Shown: piece after piece, positions 20,565 to 31,861 of the stretch
Numbering within the stretch: position 1 is the stretch's first letter
How the letters are laid out: each line of letters starts with the position of its first letter
Assembly (NCBI GenBank): GCA_951799405.1
Contig: OX637350.1
Coordinates: 4,325,852 to 4,389,851 of the forward strand
Reading direction: 5' to 3'
Length of the DNA stretch: 64,000 nucleotides
Origin: Agapetus fuscipes
Lineage: Eukaryota; Arthropoda; Insecta; Trichoptera; Glossosomatidae
Position numbers and translations under genes: made by a program
The notes under the pieces: generated by a model
Databases searched by the model: none
What the model saw: the letters and a program-made list of their open reading frames with translations, nothing else
Told to the model about the DNA's origin: nothing

Positions 20565-20800
20565 AAATTTAATCTTGTCCTATTCAAAACCAATATCAAT
20601 CGCCACTTTATTTCAGTGACTCAAAACAAAGCCAACACAACACACAACACAGCACTACGCAGATAACAGCTCTGCTATTATGTGTCAGGATATCAACTGC
20701 CACATTACCAACACCTCTGCGGCACTAAAACAAGTATCATAGACCCGTAGTCTCTGGAATCTACGAAGTCTCCCGCACAGGATTCCTTAAAACAAACGCT
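20565..20800 (+). repeat. Dispersed repeat shared with 45105 and 61256
   Basis: GTGACTCAAAACAAAGCCAA to ACTACGCAG matches 45135-45185. GCGGCACTAAAACAAGTATC to CTCCCGCACAGGATTCC matches 61261-61330 and contains a hairpin (GTAGTCTCTGGAATCTAC region). No coding or terminal features, class unknown. Confidence 0.6.
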
Positions 20801-20836
20801 TTAGTTGAGTTTGTTATGTTTAAATGTTGTACATAT

Positions 20837-21003
20837 CTAATCTAAGTTGCAAAGATATGTAACATTGGGGATTCACATTACATGCATTCTCACAAGCAGA
20901 CACGTATAAGTTCGCGCTGTGAACGTGTGAAGCATGTGAACCTACAACATAAAAACCCAAATCTCAAATGAACATATACCCTGCAACTCTTGCCGACCTT
21001 CTA
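20837..21003 (-). repeat. A repeat lacking its 5' third
   Basis: TCTAAGTTGCAAAGATATG to CAACTCTTGCCGACCTT, then broken. Confidence 0.8.
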
Positions 21004-21101
21004 ATCTAGGAATATAGTTTATTTATAAGCTAAAAAAAAATAGATTTAAGTCGGATAATCAAGTTTTTTTTAAATACGCTTCACATTAATTACCTGCACC
21101 C

Positions 21102-21342
21102 TTAGTACGAGTTGCAAAACTTGAGTAAAGTAAAGTTTACGGAAAGTATTAAAAAGTGATTTTCCCCAAAATCTGCCGTTTTTGTTTCTTACACTTTATG
21201 GTCTTAGCAAAAGAGTTACAGTGATGAAGAAAATCAAGTTCAAACAAACAAAAACGGCAGATTTTGGGGAAAACCACTCTTTAATACTTTTCGTACACTT
21301 ATCTTTACTCTAGTTGTGCAACTCGTACTCAGGGTACTGATT
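21102..21342. mobile_element. Foldback MITE with ~85-bp arms
   Basis: Left arm about 21102-21190 (GTACGAGTTGCAAAACTT, AAATCTGCCGTTTTTG) and right arm about 21252-21342, inverted, differing at scattered positions. The loop holds CACTTTATGGTCTTAGC. The loop and inner arm occur again at 54360-54408. No target duplication is obvious. Confidence 0.7.
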
Positions 21343-21657
21343 GGTCTAGATAACGCGGCGTCAAGATGTTTACGTATAAAACCTTGGACTTAGGTAAATA
21401 CGAGAATTAAAATTCTAAATTATGATTAATGGCGTCATTAAATCAATAATATTAATAGACTACACTATATATAATGATAAGTTTCCGTCGATTGTGTTGA
21501 ATAACTTGACTTGCATCCTTTTCATAGAAATGACCTTCAAACGTGGAGTTAATAATTCTATGGAGAGGCTATAAGTTTGATTTATTTAAAAATGACATGA
21601 AGCATCAGTAATTTACGTTTTTATTTCACCGAACATTGTTTCTCGTGGTTTCCAATG
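21343..21657. other. No recognisable feature
   Basis: Unexplained AT-rich sequence. Confidence 0.35.
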
Positions 21658-21893
21658 GTTCCTGGACTTATAGGTTGGTATGCAGCTGACCACCCATGCC
21701 GAAATGGTTCAATTTGCCAATGTCACCCCTGTTTGTCCGTCCGTCTGTATGTCCATTTGAGAGTTGGGTTTTTATGTTGTAGGTTCACATGCGGCATGTG
21801 CAACCGCGAACTTCTACGTGTCTGCTTGTGAAAATGCATGTAATGCGAATTCTCAATGTAACATATCTTTTCAACTTAGATTAGATTAGATTA
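21658..21893 (+). repeat. A repeat with internal rearrangement
   Basis: From TTCCTGGACTTATAGG to TTAGATTAGATTAGATTAG. The segment after CACCCCTGTTT is replaced by GTCCGTCCGTCTGTATGTCC, a short simple-repeat insertion with loss of the CAGGG half of the hairpin. Confidence 0.8.
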
Positions 21894-22135
21894 GCGCGTT
21901 AGCTCATTCCTACGTCTCAAAGAATTGCTTCTTAGCTCATCTAGTTTTTTTAATACATGGATGCCCTCAAAACAAGACTTTTACAAAAAAAAACGCTGTA
22001 TTGTATACTTATCCCATTCGTTTCTTATTTTATTATGGTGATTTTATCTTCAAATAATGGGTTTATAATTGGTCCGAGTAGAGTTGAAACAATAAAAATA
22101 CTCCTTGCCCTTTGTATGCTTACTCTTCCGAGAAA

Positions 22136-22627
22136 TACAGTAAAACCTCGATTTTCCGAGCTATCTAGAACCGAGCATACTTCGAATAATACGAAATTTT
22201 TTAACAAGCTAAATTACGCAACATTTTCATTCATTTAATTTAAAAAATAAAATAAATATATTATTAAGTAAAATCTAAATAATAATCTTTTCCTTGACTT
22301 ATAGGTTGGTATGGAGGCTGACCAACTAACTATGTATACTGTCAAAAATGGTTCACTTTGCCAATGTCGCCCCTGTTTCAGGGAAAGTCGGCAAGTTTTT
22401 TTTTATTTGCGGTATGGATTTTAATTTGTATGTACACATGCATCATTTATAAGCGCAAATTTACACGAGCCTTTTTATGGGTATGTATTTAATATGAACA
22501 CTAAATGTTGATATATCTCTTTGCAAGTTAGATTAGATTGATTAATCAACTCTTCATCGCATCGTCCCGCAAGTTAAAAAGCGTAAACTCGTTTATTGCC
22601 ATCTCGGATAATTGAGGTTCTAATGTA
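22136..22627. mobile_element. pogo-like MITE interrupted by an A repeat
   Basis: TA-flanked termini: TA + CAGTAAAACCTCGATTTTCC at 22136 and, inverted, CATTAGAACCTCAATTATCC + TA ending at 22627. The termini match the pogo/Tigger style. The interior lacks a transposase. An A repeat at 22289-22540 lies inside. Confidence 0.7.
22289..22540 (+). repeat. A repeat nested in a pogo-like MITE
   Basis: Starts TTTTCCTTGACTTATAGG and ends CAAGTTAGATTAGATTGATT. Small internal insertion after GGCTGACC and loss around CGGCAAG. Confidence 0.82.
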
Positions 22628-22929
22628 TTAAATAAACAAGTATGAAATTCAATTAAATGACCATTGGGGTGATAATTCTTATAACGGTACCCTGACGTGA
22701 ATTGATTCGAATTAAATTAAATTCTAAATTAAACATGTGACTGTTAATTCAATAGAAGAATATACACAGTCACAATAGCTACCAGAATCCTCTGCGAGGC
22801 ATCACAAAGCTGTTGAGATTGTATCGCTAACCGTGGAATGACGGAGCAACCATGTTGGCGAATTCGACGAGATAAGAATCAGTGTCCGGACATTTAAATC
22901 GGAAGAAAAATGTGACGTCATTCGGTCGT
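22628..22929. other. No recognisable feature
   Basis: Unexplained sequence with no repeat match. Confidence 0.35.
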
Positions 22930-23091
22930 ATTGCTAGCAGTGACGGCTCGTCAATTTTTCATCGAGCAGTGCATTATTAAACTAGCCGTCATTGATTACC
23001 CCCCTAAAATTTGTAAGTATTGGATCGTGGCATTATTACTGGGGGTGCAATGCACCGATGCACCTTACCTGGAGCCGTCACTGATTGCTAG
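22930..23091. mobile_element. hAT-type MITE with exact 8-bp duplication
   Basis: ATTGCTAG flanks both ends (22930-22937 and 23084-23091). The 146-base element starts CAGTGACGGCTCG and ends GGAGCCGTCACTG, inverted copies with one extra base. An 8-bp duplication with CAGTG-type termini fits hAT. Internal GGGTGCAATGCACCGATGCACC is also partly palindromic. Non-coding. Confidence 0.88.
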
Positions 23092-23186
23092 GCACTTGTG
23101 AAAGGTTGAATGATTGCTACGAACCTTAGCTGCGAATCTTTACAAGATCGGCGCTTGTATGCTTACAAAATAAAATATTAGACAGG

Positions 23187-23373
23187 AGGTTCACTTTGCC
23201 AATGTCCCCCCTGTTTCAGGAAAGGGTTGCAAGAGTTGCAGAGCTTACATTCATTTGACATTCGGTTTTATTATTATTTTGTAAGAACGCATGCGGCGTG
23301 AAAGCGCGCACTTACACGTGCCTGCTCGTGCGTTTAATATGAATCTAAGTGTTATACATCCTTACAACTTACA
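23187..23373 (+). repeat. A repeat, 5'-truncated
   Basis: Starts within the family at GGTTCACTTTGCCAATGTCC and ends CTTACAACTTACATC. Diverged. Confidence 0.75.
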
Positions 23374-23419
23374 TCACAAATAATAGAGGTTATATTATAG
23401 ATATGATGATAGACTGACA

Positions 23420-23665
23420 AAGCATACATACAGAGGTAGTGTGAAAGAAAAAAGACGTAAGGGACGACCGAGAAAAGTATGGAGTGATCAGATTGAAGAG
23501 ATTGTGAAAGAATGGGATATACAAAGCGAGCGTAAAGAAGAAAATGCATGAAAATGGTGATGGATATGAATTGAAAGAGGTATGTAAGGATAGGAAGAAA
23601 TGGAAGCAACTCTGCAGAGGCTCTGGCCACCCCTAGCGGAATGGTGACAAAGTTACAGGGACAAT
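23420..23665 (+). pseudogene. RTE-like LINE C-terminus, frame broken
   Basis: Sister of the copy at 17768: AAGGGACGACCGAGAAAAGT, GTATGGAGTGATCAGATTGA and GGCTCTGGCCACCCCTAGCG are shared. One-base and three-base losses around AAAGAAGAAAATGCATG break the frame. Confidence 0.75.
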
Positions 23666-23875
23666 ATTAAGCAGTTACATTTGAAAGCGCTAAAGCCCGG
23701 TATTTTCAACGTTAGAATAGCGACTTAATACTGAATGAAAAGGATGCACTTACGAGTATGTCAATCGTGTAGTTTCTTTTTATGCTAAGGTTGAACATAC
23801 CATTGAAAATCAGTACTGTGCTTGTTACATCTGTCAGGTGTGATTGTGCATACATTTCACTAGCTTCTAAGCTTC

Positions 23876-23945
23876 ACATATAGTGTAACTTCTTGCCTTT
23901 TTATTTTTACAGGTAAGGGGGCCGGCCTTACGCCAACCACAATGC
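23876..23945 (-). mobile_element. C SINE 3' fragment
   Basis: AGCTTCACATATAGTGTAAC then TTTTTACAGGTAAGGGGGCC, with an internal deletion and no head. Confidence 0.65.
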
Positions 23946-24880
23946 TGTAAAATAAAATAAAACCCCTGATAATCCACAATTTAATTTTTCATTTACCATG
24001 TGTGACAATCTGTGACGTTATCCATAAATTTAAAATGCGCAGACTCCATTCTTAAATTTTCACTAATTTATAGTTAGATACCGAGTACCAACTGAATATA
24101 TATTTTGCGTACTCACTACTTGGTGTCTTCCTGTTGCAATTAAATTCACTTACGAGATAGTAAAGTTTACTTTATGGACGTACGGTGCTACCAAGGTTCA
24201 GCGCATTGACTTACGATATCTGTAGACTAGAAATTATTTTAACGAAAATAGACATTATATATTATCTGTTTCAACTTACTTACGAAAATGGCCATTAGTC
24301 AGAAAGAGAACAAAGAACTTCACTGTTGTATTTTCATGCGTACAAAAAACACGGGCGAATGTAAAAATGTTTCTATAAAGTTGGAAGCATTCCGAATATA
24401 ATGGCTGCCCGAACCAGTCCGAACATAACACCACACAGCACAGGTGCGTTATAAATCTTGTGATATATAAAATTGACGAATTTTAAAGGAAAAAGGTATT
24501 ATTTTAAGACATTATGGCATGTGTTACGATTGGGTGTCGAACACACAAAATGGAGAAATCAAGTAAACATAGAATTTGACACGTATAAGAATGTTTCGTG
24601 TGACCAACCACTGCAACGTTTGACAGGACTGAGATAAACGTAAGCTATTGGTATGTATCAATGTAGTTAGTTAGTTTCTGCTCCTCTATGTTATTACTCA
24701 ATGGTTCAGCGACTAGTATAGCTGGTTCTTGGCACAGCCAGGGCAGTTATTAGTTGTCTTGAGCAGGGCTTCTCAAATTGGGGGCCGCGAAAATATTAAG
24801 TGCAATAAATAATAATACAAGCTGTCAATGGTGCGGCTCTTTCATATTTATCTGACATGTTCTCACGTGTTGAGATAACG
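23946..24880. other. No confident gene
   Basis: No confident gene. At 24773 CAGGGCTTCTCAAATTGGGG looks like a hAT terminus. A 21-codon ORF from the ATG at 24514 begins MACVTIGCRTHK. Neither is supported by a second feature. Confidence 0.35.
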
Positions 24881-24889
24881 CTCAGATCT

Positions 24890-25050
24890 GCGGGGTGTGG
24901 TGTGGTTGGCTTAGTCCAGCCGTCCCGCGCACTAATTTTGGGGACCGTGCTTTCCGGCTCGCGGGTCCAATGGAGTGGAACAGACTACCACCTGATGTGA
25001 GGAAGGCAGTATTAGTTAAGGAAAACTGAAATTTCGGAATGTCTTTATAG
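24890..25050 (+). pseudogene. LINE C-terminus remnant
   Basis: A frame reads NFGDRAFRLAGPMEWNRLPP then DVRKAVLVKEN and a stop, the GP-x-WN-LP-xVR tail of a non-LTR reverse transcriptase lineage. About 40 codons. Confidence 0.5.
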
Positions 25051-25054
25051 GATT

Positions 25055-25330
25055 CCGGTCCGTAGTCCAGTGGTAGCACTTTGAACTCTGAATCGAAGTT
25101 TTTGGGTTCGAATACCGGCGGAGCACAAAAAAATACCATTTATATTTTCAAATATGCTGCTCTTCGTTGGGTTGAAAAATTCATACACCTTTACCAAAGA
25201 CCGGTCACCAAGGTCCATCTAGCGTTACAGCAACTGGGTCTTGCTTGATAATTGGCGCTTTCTATAGCGACGACCGAGCTCACGAGGTGATTCACACAAA
25301 AATAGCGCTTACCAAATAAATTATCCTAAA
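25055..25330 (+). mobile_element. B-family SINE, full length
   Basis: Head GGTCCGTAGTCCAGTGGTAG and GGGTTCGAATACCGG. Body TTCGTTGGGTTGAAAAATTC. 3' end ACCAAATAAATTATCC. Two small deletions near CTCACGAGG. Confidence 0.87.
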
Positions 25331-25384
25331 AATACTAAAGAAGGAGGAGTTTGAGTGAGAGGTGTTTAATACTAAACTTATTAT

Positions 25385-26005
25385 CTAATCTAATCTAAGC
25401 TGCAAAGATATATATCATTTAAGATTTATATTAAATGCATTCCCACAAGCAGATATGTATAATTTCGCGCTAACACATGCCGCATGTGGACCTACAATAT
25501 AAAAACCCAATCTCAAATGAACATAAGCCTTGCAACTCTTGCCGTCCTTCCCTGAAACAGGGGTGACATTGGCAAAGTGAACCAATTTTTTTTACAGTAT
25601 GGGTGGTCAGCCGCATAACAACCTATAAGTCAAGGAACATACATGACAAATTACATTTTTAAAATCAATAAAATAACAATATATACATTGACATAAAAAA
25701 CTAAATCACAAAACCAATTTTACTTTAACAAACCCCAGCCGCCAACATCACAGATCAACCGCCATTTCTTTCTATCCTTACATACTTCTTTCATTTCCTC
25801 CAGAGTCATAACCTTCTTCATACAAGCTCTTCTTTTATTATGACTCTGGATATTCCATTCATTCGCAATTTCGGATATTTGGTCCATCCATACCTTTCTC
25901 GGTCTTCCTCTACCACGACATCCATCTATTCTACCAACATATACTTTCTTCGTCAGTCTTTCCTCATTCATTCTCTCCATATGCCCAAACCATCTGGACC
26001 ATCTA
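25385..26005 (-). pseudogene. 5'-truncated RTE-like LINE with A tail
   Basis: Minus strand: coding from about 26005 (RWFGHMERMNEERLTKK) through RGRGRPRKVWMDQI to ICDVGG and beyond (open frame 25720-26037), a 3' UTR, then a complete A repeat to the TAATCTAATC tail at 25385. Almost the same as 42544-43557 over the shared part, so both are recent. Confidence 0.85.
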
Positions 26006-26239
26006 TTATACTTTCTGTAATTGTCAGTAGAAAACAAAATTATACATTTATCTATATTTTAATGATATTTATCAAAGGAAAATATTTATACTATTTTTAC
26101 AATTATTTAAATCTTATAAATGTCAATTTTAATCTCGATTGTAAAAATATGTTGTTTTTTTCCAAATAAAAAAAATTAAAATTAAAATTAAAATTAGGGG
26201 GCCATGAGATGATGGTTATTGGGAAGCGCTGATCTATAA

Positions 26240-26536
26240 CATTTCTAAGGTCCAGGATTCAGCTCTCGAGCCTTCTTCGCACCGCAGGAAGTGCAGAGCC
26301 AGGAGCAATAATAGACCCTCATTATCCTTCATACCTCACTGCGGCTCACGATTATCTCTCACTGAACTAGTTTGAGATCCTGTTTGCCCAGCACTTTACA
26401 GCCGATGACAGAAAAATACTATGCTCGCTGGATCCATTCTCCCATTCATTCCGCACCTATTCATAAACTTGCTCTCAGATGCATTCCCAAACAGGATGCA
26501 CAACTTTTTCAGCTTCTTTTTGCACTTTAGCAACCA
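26240..26536. other. No recognisable feature
   Basis: Unexplained sequence; short ORFs only. Confidence 0.35.
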
Positions 26537-26751
26537 TAGACCCCACTTCAATTGAAATGATTGGTGTAAGGCCAGTCCCCATTACCTGTAAAAATAATTA
26601 AAGACCGATGACCACAGGTCCATCCAACGTTCCAACAACTGAGTCTTGCCTGATAACTGACGCTTTCTACAGCAACGACCAAGATCGCATAAGGCTCTTA
26701 AGGTGTGAATCACACAAGAAAACAGCTCTCACCAAATTAATCATCCTAATA
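26537..26751 (+). mobile_element. C fragment followed by headless B fragment
   Basis: 26537-26600 is C body (CACTTCAATTGAAATGATTG, CCCATTACCTGTAAAAATAA). 26603-26751 is B body and 3' end (GGTCCATCCAACGTTCC to CACCAAATTAATCATCCTAA). The heads of both are missing; the order is C then B, opposite to the composite form. Confidence 0.65.
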
Positions 26752-27299
26752 TTACTGTCTTCACACGTTTTCACCTCGACTAAACTGCTACTAAACAAAA
26801 ACTATCAAATAACGTGAGAGATATTTTCATTGCTTACGAAAAGCAATTACTTAGAGCACAGGTGATAATGAATAAAAAATCCAACAAGTCTTTATGGTCG
26901 TGTTAAATGCCATGATGAAATTCTCCAGAATAAACACACCTCGCTGGCTTTAACCTTCCTGCAAGTGAGGGTCAAAATAACCTTTTTTGAGGGTCAGGAA
27001 AGGTTCTAATCCCAAGACCCGAAAAGAACGCCATAAAGCAATAATTACCCCTTTGTGTGTGTGTTTTTTTAAAGTAAACCCATAATTATTACGTGTTTAT
27101 GGGCTGCTTTATGGTTTTCAATACATATTTTGAAATATCAATTTACAATCTGTGTTGGATTGAGTAATGTTGTGTTTTAATTGGACATTGAAAAGATGGC
27201 ATTCATACAAATTATAGTGAACATTTTATACATAAAAGTTAACCGAAAGATACAATAACCTAAATTGCCGCCTTTGATTCAATACTAGTCATTTGTGAC
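26752..27299. other. No recognisable feature
   Basis: AT-rich; nothing recognised. Confidence 0.35.
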
Positions 27300-27830
27300 A
27301 AATATTGAGATCCTAAATGACAAAAAAATGCCTGTTAACCTGAAACGCAGGGTTTTTGAGTCATGCGTGCTTCCAATATCCACCTACAGCTTGGAAACAA
27401 AAGGGCTCACTCAGAACAGCGCCAACTGACTTAGGACGTGCCAAAGAGCCATTGAAGGAAGGATGCTGGGAATCAGTCTCAGAGACAGGGTGGAACCCTT
27501 GGAAAGCCAGAAGATCCGCAGACGCACTGGTGTCACTGATGTTATACAGCGAGTGTCCTGCTTAAAGTGGCGCTGGGCTGGTCACCTCGCAAGGCAGGAC
27601 CATGATAGGTGGCTGAAAAGGATCGTCCGGTGGCAACGCAGGATGTCCAAGCAGGGAGCGGTGAGACCCCAACTGAGTTGGCTGAACGACATATAGAGAA
27701 CTGCATGCAGAGGATGGCTGAACAAAGCAGCCGATAGACAGGAATATTGAGGATTAGAGGTCTACGTCCATTAATAGACAGAAGAATGAGAAAGGCTGAG
27801 GAAGAAGAAGAAGAAGAAGGCGAAGGGCAA
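27300..27830 (+). pseudogene. Endonuclease/RT LINE C-terminus (another clade)
   Basis: Codons around 27340-27700 read CQRAIEGRMLGISLRDRV, then KIRRRTGVTDVIQRVSCLKW, RWAGHLARQDHDRWLKRI and RPQLSWLNDI, in two frames. This is the well-known C-terminal third of reverse transcriptases annotated as endonuclease-reverse transcriptase (A-GxxLRDR, TxVxDxxxRVxxLKWxWAGH). A frameshift lies near 27460 and a stop follows NDI. It ends in a GAAGAA simple repeat at 27805-27825. Confidence 0.75.
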
Positions 27831-28613
27831 AGGAATATCTACCTCAAATAATTCCTGACTTTTTAAAGTAATCTTCTGATAATCTAATAGGCGGTACAAA
27901 CCAGAAGGAATCTTATAATCATAAGTCTGAAGCGATAACCATTAGACTATGACTGAAAGTACTCCTTGTACTACAAAGTTTAAATAAGTATACGCAAACA
28001 CCAGATGGTGATATAGTCCCGCACCCCCAAGTATAAAGCTGAACGATTAAACTTCACCATTGCATTTATCAAAAAATATACAGAAACTTAAAAAGCACAT
28101 CTAGAGAGTGTTATAAAGTCAATACATTTTTGATAAAACTCTCGTTGAGTTTAAGCGTACAGATAGGGTAGTGGTACAGGACCTAACACTTCTGCGGACG
28201 CTCCAATCAGATATGTGTAAGAATTGTTGTAAAACGGCGCTACAAGTCTCGCTGGCTCCTCATATCGCATCCTTAATAGGATACATCGGATCTTTATTGT
28301 CGCAGTATCGCTTTTTACAGCGTGCAAACTAAATGTAACAAGGAAAACACGTATTGTGGCCTGTAGGTGCGAGGACCCTTTACACACGGTGTGGCTTCGG
28401 TCCGAATCCAATCGCGAAATAAGTGGGATCGCCGGATAAAGCGTGTGAAAGTTAACATACAACACCATATTCTACACGACTTCCAATCGAACATTTGGGC
28501 TACCCCCAATGCCCAACTCAAAACGAAGGGAGATGAGGAAAGCGAATTGTACTTTCAGCCAGTTACCAACAGCGAGTGACCGCGAAGACCACCACGTCGC
28601 TTTGATAACTCGC
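27831..28613. other. No confident feature
   Basis: At about 27925-27965 the minus strand has a tRNA-like A box (TAGTCTAATGGTTATCGC) without a good B box. The rest is unexplained. Several overlapping short ORFs at 28150-28580 have no recognisable domain. Confidence 0.3.
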
Positions 28614-28657
28614 CTTGAAAATGCTTTCTGTTCTTGAAAGCGAAACGTCGGCAGACA
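28614..28657 (+). other. Stem-loop followed by GAAACG, hammerhead-like relic
   Basis: CCTTGAAAATGCTTTC, a loop, GAAAGC, then GAAACGTCGGC. The stem and GAAAC are intact but the CUGANGA half reads CTTGAAAA. Likely a decayed relative of the motifs at 38330 and 63698. Confidence 0.3.
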
Positions 28658-29655
28658 AAAAGCTGTAAGTCTAACATGAATAAGCACAAAAAAAAATCAG
28701 TTGTCCTATTCTTATCCTTTTTCTCCCGTTTCCCATGAATCTTTAGTTTGTTGATTAAGAGTAACGTGGTGTCCATTTTGTGACAAAGACATCCAGTTCT
28801 CTCTCTCCACTTTTTAGAGGTCTCCCTGGTGACCCTCTGGAATTTCACAGATCATGATTTTTGGGATCGTTTTGAGGTCCATTCTGTTTACACGGTCCCT
28901 CCAGGACCGCTGTTTTGTTTAAAAAATACGCCGAAGTAGTCAAAAGAATTGAAATCAACTGTTCAAAGGCAATGGGAGCCCCTACGACGAAGTTATTGCA
29001 ACCATAAAAACTCCTAGCAAATCCTGTAATTTCAGCAAAGTATCTCTTTTGTTAATGTCACGGCCAAGATTTACCAGACAGTGACAACGGATCTCGCAAG
29101 ACTATAGATTCAAACAATCAGTCAATGTCTTAAGTTATCAGTGTCCATAATCGTTAAATTTAGGCCATAAATTTAGAAGTCTTATATGCAAAACATCCTA
29201 ACCAATTCGATTTTGATTACCCTGTAACGCTCTGGGATGCGAAACTTCGAATGAGTATGCTTTGTAGTCACGCTTTGTAGTCTAGATACTCCTCTGGTGG
29301 TCACGGGTTTGCAAGAATTCCCCTTCATCTGCGGTCTGTGGTCCCCACTGCGTTTAAACTTGACCACAGCGTATGTGGAAATTTAAACAGTGCTTCTACT
29401 GGGCGTTTGAGTTTACATCAATTTTTGTTCGAGTTTGATTGTGAAGTTTTATACTTTTGGTTCAGGAGTTGGCTGCCGATGGAGGCGATGCGCTCTCAGC
29501 ATACTTTATTGGTTGAGATAGCGCGCGCCGTGCGGGACACTGCGCCATCTAATGCATCTGAGACGCAGCCAAACCAACCCCGCATGCCAATCTGACGGGG
29601 ATAATGCCATGCTCAGGCACGGATTTAGGGCGGTTCGAGCGGTACGACCGAACCA
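28658..29655. other. No recognisable feature
   Basis: A 97-codon minus-strand ORF at 28555-28848 and an 85-codon plus-strand ORF at 29338-29595 have no recognisable domain. Confidence 0.35.
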
Positions 29656-29826
29656 GGGCTGGAAGTCTCATCCCCGCGGTAATTCTTACCTACCGAATAT
29701 CGGTAATATTTGTACCAAGACTAATCAGCTGGTCACTTGCAGCCATCTTGCTTGGCAGGTCTTCATACAGATATTACCGATATTCGGTAGGTAAGAATTA
29801 TCGTAGTGATGAGACTTCTAGCCCAG
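29656..29826. mobile_element. Foldback MITE with ~65-bp arms
   Basis: Left arm about 29656-29722 and right arm about 29758-29826 share GGAAGTCTCATC and ATTCTTACCTACCGAATATC (inverted on the right). The loop is about 35-50 bases. Termini CAGGGCTGG / CTGGGCTAG are hAT-like. The right end overlaps the start of the GC-ended element at 29823. Confidence 0.72.
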
Positions 29827-30534
29827 GGCCCCCGCGTCCTAGGGGGACCCGAGACATTTTAAAGAAGTGCAATTCAAAGATTTGTTAGACCTTTAAATTT
29901 GTTGGTAAGCCCAGGTATTCAAGGCATTTACAACCAAGTGAGCTTCCTTGACTTATATAATGGTATAAGGCTGACCACCCATACTGTTAAAAAAAATCAC
30001 TTTGCCAATGTCACCCCTGTTTCAGGGAAGGTCGGCAAGAATTGAAGGGCTTTTGTTCATTTGAGATTGGGTTTTATATTGTAGGTTCACACGCGGAATG
30101 TTTAAGCGCGAACTTATACGTGTCTGCTTGTGGGATTAAATATACATCTTTAATGTAATATACCTTTGCCACTTAGATTAGATTATATGGGCCCCGAAGA
30201 CTTGAGTTAAAGAAAAGAATACCATATTTACTTTTTTTTTGGGCTAATCAAAAGGAACCTCTGGGACCAAAAACGCCCATGGTGACTTGTATGATATGGT
30301 ATGGATAAATATTTTAACATATTTCTTACAAAAAGGACACGAAAAAGTTCAATCCAATAAATGTCATAGACCTACCAAACAGGTCTCCCAAAAAAGAATT
30401 AAAAAGCCGTGGGTAATCGTTTTGGTTCGCAAGAAGTATATATTTTTTGGTGGGTACGGGGATAGAAGAGGGGTTAGGGGCCCCTGGCTTTTCCCGACCG
30501 GGCCCCCAGTGGTCTTAATCTGGCCCTGGGCCCG
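29823..30534 (+). mobile_element. GC-ended element interrupted by an A repeat
   Basis: Begins CAGGGCCCCCGCGTCCTAGG and ends CCAGTGGTCTTAATCTGGCC plus CTGGGCCCG. A related copy lies inverted at 39623-40009 with the same end words. An A repeat at 29943-30186 splits it. Non-coding. Confidence 0.65.
29943..30186 (+). repeat. A repeat, full length, nested
   Basis: CTTCCTTGACTTATATAATG to GCCACTTAGATTAGATTAT, inside the GC-ended element. Confidence 0.83.
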
Positions 30535-31141
30535 TGCTCTTTTATTCCTACGATAAGTCGGCAATTATTTACGCCTTGTCTGACCGGTGGCTTAGCTTCA
30601 GCATCGGTAACGAGAAATCTCATTTGGACATCTATCAAAGGACATTACTCGTGCATCATCGTGTAGTTCTGATCTCTAATGGTGAGTTTGTCACGTTATC
30701 AATCAGATAGAAACATAGTTGCTTGGCAGATTGTTGATCTCTCTTTACATCAATGCTTCACTTATACAAGTAGAGATAAGAAAACGCACAAAAGAGTTAA
30801 TAGCAATGGACATCATATTTCATTTCAATCTTGTACACAATATCACATCTAATTGGGAAAAGGTGAAAACAATGTAAAGATCCAACGTGTTTTCCCACCC
30901 AAAAAAAAAACCTTCAACGTTTCACTTTTTATCTAAAGTTACTAGATAATTCCTAAAAAATTGCAATGCTATCCAAACTCAAAAGTTCAACTGCAATAAG
31001 CATTTTGAAGATAGCACCATTGGATACCCTTTTTAGCAGAATTCAACCAATAAACCAAAATATTACAACTGTGTCACTGAAATCCCAATCAAAGACTTGA
31101 AATTCGTCGTGAATATAAGGTATCGAGTGGTTTCGGACACC
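30535..31141. other. No recognisable feature
   Basis: AT-rich; nothing recognised. Confidence 0.35.
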
Positions 31142-31355
31142 TAATCTGATTTAATCTACGTTGCAAAGAAAGTTAATGTTCATAATAAATTCACGCCCAC
31201 AAAAAGACACGTATAAGTTCTCGCTTACAAACGCTGCATGTGTACTCACAATTCAAAAACCAAACCTCAAATGAACATAAGCCCAGCAAATTTTTCCGTC
31301 CTTTGCTGCAACAGTGATGACATTGGCAAAGTGAGCTATTTTGTGGTGCAAATGA
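31142..31355 (-). repeat. A repeat, diverged and 5'-truncated
   Basis: AATCTGATTTAATCTACG tail. CAAACCTCAAATGAACATAA and ATGACATTGGCAAAGTGAGC recognisable, then lost. Confidence 0.7.
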
Positions 31356-31861
31356 TGCAAACGACGTCAGGGTAACAGGAGTCGGTTGCCTCGTTATATT
31401 GTGGAGCAGAGCGACCGCATCTGAGTGCGGCAGGCAAGAGCTGCAAATAGATCCCGCAGAACAAAGCCGCAAGGAACAGTAATGCGACATCAAACATGGG
31501 ACACGGACCCGGCGGGGCAACACTATCTGATATCTCGTATCATTATGCCACATCAACGGCTCGCTACATTATTTATATTCTGTACTCTGAGGCGATAAAG
31601 GCAAAGCAATTTGATGAAAATAAGAAGAAGCAAGAATGGAAGTAAAAATAAATAGACGTACCGACCGGAGCGATCAATCTGTCGTAACTCTATAAAGCAG
31701 TCAATGCTCCTGGTTCATGAGAACATTGGTAGCCCTTTGGTGATTCTGATTAAAAGTAATTCCTTACCTGAAACAAAACAAAAAATGTGGTATTAGTACA
31801 ATAATTAAAAATGGTATGCTTAGATCCGGGTGTTTTATTCTTGGTCATACTTGGCACTATA
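31356..31861. other. No recognisable feature
   Basis: A 121-codon minus-strand ORF (31191-31556) partly overlaps the A repeat; its other part shows no domain. Confidence 0.35.

Noticed and set aside
24514..24580. Short ORF beginning MACVTIGCRTHK, like the start of a THAP zinc finger
   Set aside because: It stops after 21 codons and the expected later THAP residues are absent in any frame.
24773..26233. hAT element with ends CAGGGCTTCTCAA and CAGCGCTTCCCAA
   Set aside because: The ends match only partly, the flanking 8 bases differ, and the interior is a mix of other elements.
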